From an uncultured Chloroflexota bacterium (GTDB lineage: Bacteria > Chloroflexota > Anaerolineae > Anaerolineales > Anaerolineaceae), in assembly GCA_902795255.1 (NCBI GenBank), contig CADBKS010000031.1, positions 1 through 28,458 of the forward strand: a DNA stretch of 28,458 nucleotides. Reading direction: 5' to 3'. Positions 22,577 through 28,458 of the stretch are shown piece after piece. How positions within the stretch are numbered: position 1 is the stretch's first letter; each line of letters starts with the position of its first letter. The position numbers and the translations under genes were made by a program. A model generated the notes under the pieces. That model was not told the DNA's origin and did not search any database. It was given only the letters and a program-made list of their open reading frames with translations.

Positions 22577-23977
22577 ATGGCGGTTTATATCTGTAAGACC
22601 TGCGGCGCGAGACTGCCTGTCCCGGACGGGCAGGGGGAATTCGTCTGTGAATACTGCGGGACACGCCAGACTGTTTCCGGAAAGATCCGCCGGGATGATC
22701 CCACGACCCTTCCGCGCCTGCTGGAACGGGGAAAGATCGCGCTTGAGGACTGTGAATGGGCCCGTGCCCGCCTGATTTTTGAAAAAGCCCTGGAGCTGGA
22801 TCCGCACAGTGCGGAAGCTTTCTGGGGAAGGTTCCTTGCTGATGAAAAACTGAATGAACAGATGTGCCTGGACGGGTCATTTGCGGAGCGTTACGAAACC
22901 GATGAAACGGAGATCTTTCATGCGCGGGCTTTTGACCGGGATCATGTAGAAGAATCTGTCCGGAAATATGCAATACCGTATTTTCTGAATGAAGAGGAGA
23001 TCCGTTCACAGTACGCTTTCAATGATGTTTTCTATTCGGACGCCGATATCAAGCGGAAACAGCGGGACAGTCTGAACGCCGGAATCAGTACGGACCGTTC
23101 GCTGGCCCGGGCGCTGGAATTTGCCGGTGAAGGGACAAAACAGCGGATCGAAAGCTGCCTGAACGCAATGTCCGCGGTGATGGAAAAACGGCTCGCGGAT
23201 GCGGAAGCGGCCCGCGATGCAGCGATCGCGTCCGTGAAAAAATCCTACCGTGATTTTCTTGGACAGGCGGACCGAAAAGTGTCTCAAATGCATGCGGATG
23301 CGCAGAACCGCCGGGAAGCGCTTTATCGGAAATGTCTGGAGGAGATGAAACGGCCGCATACCCGTTCCGAATGGATCCTGCTGCAGACCCGGCTGGAAAG
23401 ACTCGGAAACTATAAAAACGCGCCGGAACTTGTCCGGAAGATCCGGCGGAAGATCGAAACGGAAGAAAAGAGACGTCTGCGCCGGGAAAAGATCGACAGA
23501 TTTTTCCGGAATATCGGTCCGTTTTTACGAAAATACTGGATCCTGCCCGTCCTGCTGGTGATCTGTGTTTCCTGCCTGAACCGCAATTCGCAAAAACAGG
23601 CGGAATATAACCGTGCCGAAGCGCTGCTGGCCGACGGCCGGACGAAGGAAGCGATCGCCGTGTTTAAAGAGCTCGGCTCCTATAAAGACAGCCGGCGCAG
23701 GGCCGGAGATTTGGAAGAGGATCTCAGCGAAAGCGCTTATCAGAAAGCGCTTCTTCTGATGGCGTCCGAAGAGTACGAGGAAGCGGCTGCCATTTTCTCA
23801 TCGCTGGGCGGCTATGAAAACAGCCGGGAGTTCCTGGAACAGTGCCGGGCTGTGAACACGGAACGGCAATATCAGGACGCGGCGGCACTGATGGCGGCCG
23901 GGGAGTACCCGGAGTCCATCGCGGTTTTTCAGAAACTGGACGGATACAGGGACAGCGCGGAGCAGATCAAAGCGTGA
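22577..23977 (+). CDS. Zinc-ribbon/TPR membrane protein, N-terminal part before an in-frame TGA
   Basis: 466 aa up to TGA. Cys6, Cys9, Cys24 and Cys27 form a zinc ribbon. Residues 45-90 are a TPR pair, 190-300 a charged coiled coil, 320-334 a membrane segment (YWILPVLLVICVSCL), and from 340 on there are TPR-like units ending in GSYKDSRRRA, GGYENSREFLEQC and DGYRDSAEQIKA. The TGA at 23975-23977 falls where sister units have Cys. The reading frame then goes on, without any shift, to 25009. So the real gene is probably 22577-25009 (about 810 aa) and is broken by one base change, or is read through. GGAAGGAGG lies 6 nt before the ATG. Confidence 0.85.
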   Translation: MAVYICKTCGARLPVPDGQGEFVCEYCGTRQTVSGKIRRDDPTTLPRLLERGKIALEDCEWARARLIFEKALELDPHSAEAFWGRFLADEKLNEQMCLDGSFAERYETDETEIFHARAFDRDHVEESVRKYAIPYFLNEEEIRSQYAFNDVFYSDADIKRKQRDSLNAGISTDRSLARALEFAGEGTKQRIESCLNAMSAVMEKRLADAEAARDAAIASVKKSYRDFLGQADRKVSQMHADAQNRREALYRKCLEEMKRPHTRSEWILLQTRLERLGNYKNAPELVRKIRRKIETEEKRRLRREKIDRFFRNIGPFLRKYWILPVLLVICVSCLNRNSQKQAEYNRAEALLADGRTKEAIAVFKELGSYKDSRRRAGDLEEDLSESAYQKALLLMASEEYEEAAAIFSSLGGYENSREFLEQCRAVNTERQYQDAAALMAAGEYPESIAVFQKLDGYRDSAEQIKA

Positions 23978-24004
23978 GAACGGCTTTACGGTTACGCGAA
24001 TGCC

Positions 24005-25009
24005 ATGAGCGCTATGGAAGAAGAGAATTACGCGGAGGCTTTTCTGGGTTTCGATGCACTGGATGACTTTCGGAACAGCGCGGAACTGAAAGACCGCTGT
24101 GCAGCCCTGCTGGCGGACCGGCTGGGAAAATCGGACGCCGGAAGCGCTGCGGAAGAAATGGCCGGGCTGGATCAGGCGGTGTTTTCCGCGGCTGCGGAAA
24201 AAATTCCCGATCAGACCTGGACCGGATGGATCCGTGACCCGGGTATGGAAACAGCTGCGGTGCTTCTGGATCGGACCCCGGCCCGGAAGATCCTTTCCAT
24301 CCTGAAGATGGCCGGACCCGATGAGGCGGATGGGATCCTGAACAGCCTGAGCAGACTGACAAAATACAGGCTCGGCCTCGTGAATGCCGAGCCGGGAAGT
24401 TCGGTTCTTTTCGGCAGTTTTGAACAGGATAATGACACGCAAAACGGTCCGGAACCGATCGAATGGCTGGTCCTGGAAAACGACGGCAGCCGGATCCTTT
24501 TGCTCAGCAGGTATGCGCTTGCGGCCGATTATTACGCCGAATATGCCAATACACGGGATAACAACAAGCAATGGAAGCAGTCGCGTCCCCGCGCATGGCT
24601 GAATCAGACCTTCCTGCAGGAAGCTTTCAGCGATGAGGAAGCGGCCCGGATCGGCCTGTATATGGTCGCTGGCGAAAAAGGTATCAGTTACCACTCCGGT
24701 GTTTATGAGGCGGATCCGGAAAATGATGCGAAGGACCGGATCTTCCTGCTCAGCGCTTCGGAAGTCACCCGTTATCTGCCGGATGAAGGATCCCGTCAAT
24801 GCGCCGCGACTCCTTTCCTGAAAAGTCAGGGGAAGACGGAGCTCCGGGCGGATGACCTTACGGAATGGTGGCTGAGGACAGCCGGAACGGGCCTGAATGA
24901 TGAGATGTATGTTTATGCGGACGGCCGGGTGAATGAGTGGGGTACACGCGTGCGTAAACAGGATCCCTTCTATATCGCCATCCGTCCGGCATTGTGGTTC
25001 GATCTCTAA
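24005..25009 (+). CDS. DUF6273-like C-terminal part of the TGA-split protein
   Basis: 334 aa from ATG, in the same frame as the upstream part. One more TPR-like unit (DDFRNSAELKDRC) comes first. The last 200 residues look like the DUF6273 domain: VLFGSFEQDND, PIEWLVLENDGSRILLLSRYAL, RAWLNQTFLQEAFSDEE, DRIFLLSASEV, the WWLRTAG motif and IAIRPALWFDL at the end. No ribosome site precedes this ATG, which argues that it is not an independent gene but the 3' part of the 22577 gene. DUF6273 domains usually sit at the end of surface or membrane proteins in gut Clostridia; their function is unknown. The stop codon overlaps that of the opposite-strand gene. Confidence 0.82.
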   Translation: MSAMEEENYAEAFLGFDALDDFRNSAELKDRCAALLADRLGKSDAGSAAEEMAGLDQAVFSAAAEKIPDQTWTGWIRDPGMETAAVLLDRTPARKILSILKMAGPDEADGILNSLSRLTKYRLGLVNAEPGSSVLFGSFEQDNDTQNGPEPIEWLVLENDGSRILLLSRYALAADYYAEYANTRDNNKQWKQSRPRAWLNQTFLQEAFSDEEAARIGLYMVAGEKGISYHSGVYEADPENDAKDRIFLLSASEVTRYLPDEGSRQCAATPFLKSQGKTELRADDLTEWWLRTAGTGLNDEMYVYADGRVNEWGTRVRKQDPFYIAIRPALWFDL

Positions 25010-25524
25010 TCGGCGTTCCGGCCCTGTGGCAGCAGGGATCCTTTTACGACGCGGTAGGCGGGGCGGTAGGCCCGGCGGTAGGTTTCGCTGTGGGAAACGG
25101 GCGGGCAGCCTGCGGCGCGGTACCCTTCCAGATATTCGGCAAGGTGCTCCGGGGTGAAGGCGAACAGGCCCTGACGGACGGCGCTTTCCAGTTCACGGAG
25201 GTTTTCTCCGAAGCGCTCCGGGTCCCCCGCAAAGCCTTCCGCAGTCTTCATGCACGCCGCGGTCAGGGCTTCGGGGGTGAAGCGGCCGATTTCCGGGCTG
25301 TTCAGCATGACACGGACCAGGCCGTTCCCGATCGGTTCGGTCAGCGGAACGGCCGGATCGCGGGTGACGGACCGCATCTCCGCCTCAAGGCGTTCGAGGA
25401 AGGAAGCGGCGGAAGCGATCATGTGCCCCACGCCGAAGGCGTTCTGGTACAGGAGCTTGACCGCGTCGGTGGGTTCCGCCAGCGGGTAGCGGCGGGCGTG
25501 AAATTCAAGAATTTTCAGGATCAT
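25006..25524 (-). CDS. Small conserved-type protein of unknown function
   Basis: 172 aa from the ATG at 25524; longer starts at 25545 and 25563 lie inside or before the predicted -10 box and have no ribosome site. Visible features: ARRYPLAEPTDAVKLLYQNAFGVGHMIA near the N-terminus, EPIGNGLVRVMLNSPEIG in the middle and PVSHSETYRRAYRPAYRVV at the end. I recall similar uncharacterised proteins in Clostridia but no named function. No membrane segment or signal peptide. The stop codon (TAG) overlaps by two bases the TAA of the converging DUF6273-like gene, with no terminator between. Confidence 0.75.
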   Translation of the reverse strand: MILKILEFHARRYPLAEPTDAVKLLYQNAFGVGHMIASAASFLERLEAEMRSVTRDPAVPLTEPIGNGLVRVMLNSPEIGRFTPEALTAACMKTAEGFAGDPERFGENLRELESAVRQGLFAFTPEHLAEYLEGYRAAGCPPVSHSETYRRAYRPAYRVVKGSLLPQGRNAD

Positions 25525-25535
25525 ATCAAAGTAAA

Positions 25536-25544
25536 AATATACCA
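25536..25544 (-). promoter_or_regulatory. Extended -10 promoter, near-leaderless start
   Basis: On the minus strand TGGTATATT is an extended -10 box ending 11 nt before the ATG at 25524, so the leader would be about 5 nt and no Shine-Dalgarno is present. Confidence 0.45.
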
Positions 25545-25726
25545 TAAAGGGTATCAATTTCATGTTATTCGCTGTAAACGCCCCGAAAGGGTATATTTCC
25601 CAAATAGATCCGGCTGGCAGCTGATCCGGTGAGGGGCCTCCCGGCCGGGCGTTTCATCAGTGTATTGTGAACGGGATCCGACTTTTCCCTTACGATGGCA
25701 TAAATGTTGCAAGTTAAAAAAGCATT

Positions 25727-26896
25727 ATGCAATTTAGAAAATCGATCATCCTTCCCATTGCTGCAATTCTTTCCGGCGTCCTGCTCCAGGTGAAGCTGCT
25801 GGGCTTCATCGGGCAGTCGATCCCGGACAGTGTGATTTATAAACTCTGGCCGGCGCTGCTGATCGTGGCGGCGCTGGACCTGCTTCTGGAACAGCGCCGT
25901 GTCGTCGGTGCGCTGGTCCTGCTTTTTACGGCCGGTGCGCTGCTGAGTACGCAGTTCATGGAAGCCGGCTGGAACAGTGACCTGTGGCAGATCTTCGTGA
26001 AGTTCTGGCCGCTGCTTCTCATCCTGTTCGGTGTGGACATCATCTTCTCCGGACGGAGCGTGATCAACATCATCGTCCTGATCGTGGCGGTGATCCTTCT
26101 GGTCTATGTGCTCCTTGCCGCGCTGAACGTTCCGGTGATCCGGCAGCTGCCGATCGACCTTTCCGGGATCACTTCGTTCCTGCCCACCCCGATCCCGAAC
26201 GGTTCGGGCGGTGTGGTGATGTTCCCCAGTCCCGGAACGGTTCAGGAACCGTCCGGCAACGCAGGGCAGGCTGCTTCTCCTATCACCTATTCGGGCGGGA
26301 AACTTTCGGTCAGTGCGCCTTCGCAGAACAATGTGCGCCTGGTGCTGAACGCGGCTTCCGGCAGGATCTCACTGAAAGCCGGAACGTCCGGAAAGTTCCT
26401 GGACGGGACAGTGGATCTCGATAAAAAGGAACAGCTTTCTTATGATGTTTCGCAGAACGGGAATACGGCGCTTTACAACCTGAAGAGCACCGGCTCCGGC
26501 AGTGGTGCGGACTCCTCTGTCTGGGACCTGTCCATGACGCGCGACCGGTCGGTCGATCTGGATCTCACGCTTGCCACCGGGTACGTGAAGGCGGATCTGC
26601 GCGGGCTGAACCTGAGCAGTGTCCGGATCGAAAACAAATTCGGTCCGGTGGATGTGATGGTGCCCTATTCCGGCGGATCCATCACGCTGAACGCGGGGAG
26701 CGGGAATATCCGGCTTTATGTTCCGGGCAGTGTGCGGGTCTCCTGCTCGGTCACCGGCGCGGCGAATGTTGAATATCCGCAGCGGAATTATGCGATGAAC
26801 GGCACGGTCATCACGCCGCGCAGCGCGTCACAGAACGTGATCCGGGTGGAGATCATCTCCAACGGCGGAAATGTTCAGATCATAGAAAGCGAATAA
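25727..26896 (+). CDS. LiaF-like membrane protein
   Basis: 389 aa. Four to five membrane helices fill residues 1-135 (WPALLIVAALDLLLE and WPLLLILFGVDIIFSG are the repeated LiaI/LiaF-type helices). The soluble remainder has a beta-repeat fold of the cell-wall-active antibiotic response class (ASGRISLKAGTSGK, RIENKFGPVDVMVPYSGGSI, NAGSGNIRLYVPGSV). LiaF proteins inhibit the LiaS kinase in envelope stress; no LiaRS-like genes are adjacent here, so this may be a structural relative. The ribosome site before the ATG is weak. Its 3' end overlaps that of cdsA by 17 nt on the other strand. Confidence 0.8.
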   Translation: MQFRKSIILPIAAILSGVLLQVKLLGFIGQSIPDSVIYKLWPALLIVAALDLLLEQRRVVGALVLLFTAGALLSTQFMEAGWNSDLWQIFVKFWPLLLILFGVDIIFSGRSVINIIVLIVAVILLVYVLLAALNVPVIRQLPIDLSGITSFLPTPIPNGSGGVVMFPSPGTVQEPSGNAGQAASPITYSGGKLSVSAPSQNNVRLVLNAASGRISLKAGTSGKFLDGTVDLDKKEQLSYDVSQNGNTALYNLKSTGSGSGADSSVWDLSMTRDRSVDLDLTLATGYVKADLRGLNLSSVRIENKFGPVDVMVPYSGGSITLNAGSGNIRLYVPGSVRVSCSVTGAANVEYPQRNYAMNGTVITPRSASQNVIRVEIISNGGNVQIIESE

Positions 26897-27692
26897 ACTC
26901 GAAGAAGTAATAGGCTGCCGGCATCGCAAAAAAGCAGGAGTCAAAGCGGTCGAAAAAGCCGCCGTGCCCGGGGATCAGGTTGGATGAATCCTTGATGCCG
27001 TAGCAGCGCTTGATCATGCTTGCCCCGAAATCCCCGAACGGGGATGTGGCCGAGACGACAAGCGCGAGCACAATGATCTGCTTCATATCCAGGATCGCGT
27101 CGACCGCGGGGATCAGCCATTCGGCAAGAACGGCGACCAGCACCGTCACGACGATCCCGCCAAAGAATCCCTCCCAGCTCTTTTTCGGACTGACGACCTT
27201 GAACATCTTGTGTTTCCCGATCGCGATGCCGACGAAAAACGCACCGACATCATAGACCCAGATCAGACACAGCACCAGCAGAAATTTCACCATGCCGTCC
27301 GGAAGCTGGCGGAGGGAGATCATGTAACCGCCCAGCCAGCCGATATAGACCATGCCGGTCGTCAGGACCGTGAAGCTCAGCGCGGATTTCGGGACCTGAC
27401 GTTCGCACAGGATCGTCCCACACAGGATCGCGCCCATGATGCACAGCGTCAGGATGCGGTGGGAGGCGTCGATCCCGATGAACCAGCGGGCGAGGATCAG
27501 GACGAGCACGGACACGACCAGAAGGATGAGCGGCACGCGCACATCGTCATGACGGTCAAAGATCCGGCCGAATTCCCAGGCCGTGATCCCGCAGATCACC
27601 AGGATCAGTGCAAGAAAAGGAAGGCCGCCGAGAACGGCAGCGATGACGACGACCGGAACGAGAATGCATGCACTGATGACGCGGGCTTTCAT
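26880..27692 (-). CDS. cdsA: Phosphatidate cytidylyltransferase
   Basis: 270 aa, multi-pass membrane protein. The family signature runs from Ser225 to Asp251 and includes KRCYGIKD, then PGHGGFFDRFD; SPKKSWEGFFGG at 168-179 is also conserved. It makes CDP-diacylglycerol from CTP and phosphatidic acid at the membrane, the branch point of phospholipid synthesis. AAGAAGG lies about 6 nt before the ATG. It follows uppS on the same strand with 148 nt between them, the usual order in Bacillota, but dxr and rseP do not follow here since the next gene converges. The end overlaps the LiaF-like gene. Confidence 0.97.
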   Translation of the reverse strand: MKARVISACILVPVVVIAAVLGGLPFLALILVICGITAWEFGRIFDRHDDVRVPLILLVVSVLVLILARWFIGIDASHRILTLCIMGAILCGTILCERQVPKSALSFTVLTTGMVYIGWLGGYMISLRQLPDGMVKFLLVLCLIWVYDVGAFFVGIAIGKHKMFKVVSPKKSWEGFFGGIVVTVLVAVLAEWLIPAVDAILDMKQIIVLALVVSATSPFGDFGASMIKRCYGIKDSSNLIPGHGGFFDRFDSCFFAMPAAYYFFEFIRFL

Positions 27693-27777
27693 TTTTACCT
27701 TCTTTGATAAATATTATTCTGACTGATTTTCGGCGGAGCGGACGCGGTTTGCACGTCTCTCCGTTATAATGCACCGC

Positions 27778-27798
27778 CGTCCGGCCAGAGACCGGACG
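27778..27798. other. Hairpin in the uppS-cdsA gap
   Basis: CGTCCGG (27778-27784) pairs with CCGGACG (27792-27798). There is no T run. A TATAAC on the minus strand just downstream could be a -10 box for cdsA, so the hairpin may be an attenuator or operator; weak evidence. Confidence 0.3.
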
Positions 27799-27840
27799 AT
27801 CGGTTTGCATATTGCTGATTTCAGGGTGCGGTCCGCCGGA

Positions 27841-28458
27841 TCAGACTTTTCCGAAGCGGCGGTCCCGTTTTGCGTATTCGAATATTGCTTCCAGCAGCTG
27901 TTCTTTTCCGAAATCCGGCCAGAGCGTTTCCGGAAACTCCCATTCGGCGTAAGCGCTCTGCCACAGCAGAAAATTGCTGAGCCGCTGTTCGCCGGAGGTG
28001 CGGATCACCAGATCCGGGTCCGGGATGCCGGCGGTGAAAAGATAGCTGCTGACCGTCTGTTCGCTGATGGTGTCCGGATCCAGACCGTCCGCGATCATCC
28101 GCCGGACGGCGTGCATGATCTCGTTGCGGCTGCCGTAATTCAGGGCGACCGAAAGGACGAGCCGGTCATTGGTCTTCGAAAGCTCGACGGCTTCGTCGAT
28201 CTCATCCAGCAGGTCCTGTGGGATGCCCTCACGCTGGCCGAGGTGCACGATGCGCACACCCTGCTTGCGGAGCTCCAGAAATTCATTCGTGAAGGCTTCG
28301 TGGAAGAGCTTTTCCAGCCCTTTGACCTCATCCTGCGGGCGTCCCCAGTTTTCGGTCGAGAAGGCGTAGATCGTCAGATATTTGACGCCGAATTCCACGC
28401 AGGCCTTAATGACCGCGCGCAGGTTTTCAACGCCTGCGCGGTGCCCGAACAGCCGCGG
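27841..28458 (-). CDS. uppS: Isoprenyl transferase / undecaprenyl diphosphate synthase, 5' end outside window
   Basis: The last 205 residues are visible; the first 25-40, with the catalytic MDGNGRW motif, lie beyond the window. The visible part starts PRLFGHRAGVENLR, followed by YLTIYAFSTENWGRP, ALNYGSRNEI, and the C-terminal DPDLVIRTSGEQRLSNFLLW and EWEFPETLWPDF motifs, which bind IPP and diphosphate. The enzyme adds isoprene units in cis to give the C55 lipid carrier for cell wall synthesis. An ATG inside the frame at 28398 is not the start, since conserved sequence continues upstream of it. Confidence 0.96.
   Translation of the reverse strand, partial: PRLFGHRAGVENLRAVIKACVEFGVKYLTIYAFSTENWGRPQDEVKGLEKLFHEAFTNEFLELRKQGVRIVHLGQREGIPQDLLDEIDEAVELSKTNDRLVLSVALNYGSRNEIMHAVRRMIADGLDPDTISEQTVSSYLFTAGIPDPDLVIRTSGEQRLSNFLLWQSAYAEWEFPETLWPDFGKEQLLEAIFEYAKRDRRFGKV

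Noticed and set aside
23975..24045. Selenocysteine insertion at the in-frame TGA
   Set aside because: A weak CCAT/ATGG hairpin lies about 25 nt downstream, but its loop lacks the usual SECIS features and no selenoprotein context is present; nonsense mutation is simpler.

Overview
The window looks like a piece of a Bacillota (Clostridia-type) chromosome, probably from a gut or rumen commensal. This rests on purine-rich AGGAGG-like ribosome sites, a group II ECF vitamin-transport cassette, a PrsW-type membrane protease, a LiaF-like protein, BspA-type leucine-rich repeats, a C69 dipeptidase and a GH38 alpha-mannosidase. The coding DNA is G+C-rich apart from an AT-rich toxin-antitoxin patch. No phylogenetic marker complete enough for a genus call is present. 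There are no tRNA, rRNA, CRISPR or transposase genes.

Left edge (1-2864, minus): an MmcQ-like/TerB-domain protein translationally coupled to a BrxC/BrxD-type P-loop ATPase that runs off the window; probably the start of a defence-type operon. 3162-4244: an HxlR regulator divergent from a flavin reductase-family protein. 4313-4792: an AT-rich hicB-hicA pair. 5080-10122 (minus): an MFS/GPH-type sugar transporter and a GH38 mannosidase, each with its own promoter. 10354-13719 (plus): a sigma factor fused to a large C-terminal domain, a secreted BspA-like LRR protein and an orphan Hpt protein. 13957-16785 (minus): a PrsW-like protease and a C69 dipeptidase. 17277-21475 (plus): a DtxR-like metalloregulator with an iron-type ligand set, ecfA1-ecfA2-ecfT and a separate S component. 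21585-25009 (plus): a GH25 lysozyme and a zinc-ribbon/TPR/DUF6273-like gene split by one in-frame TGA. 25006-28458: a small unknown protein with an apparently near-leaderless start, a LiaF-like protein, then cdsA and the 3' part of uppS (envelope lipid synthesis) on the minus strand.

The most striking non-genic feature is a dispersed intergenic element, 0.2-0.3 kb when full, present in at least six substantial copies plus fragments (2878, 8327, 10228, 11735, 13731, 14889, 14979, 16818, 20524). It is built from modular hairpins. Between copies the stems change in a compensated way while a 19-nt loop is kept, so base pairing, not only sequence, seems to be preserved. Two copies are flanked by direct repeats. 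Other structural signals are a perfect 34-bp-stem hairpin upstream of ecfA1, a run of hairpins after the Hpt gene, and three hairpins with CU-rich loops (GGAGA-type on the other strand) after the lysozyme gene. ECF ATPase 1 has Gln in place of the switch histidine.
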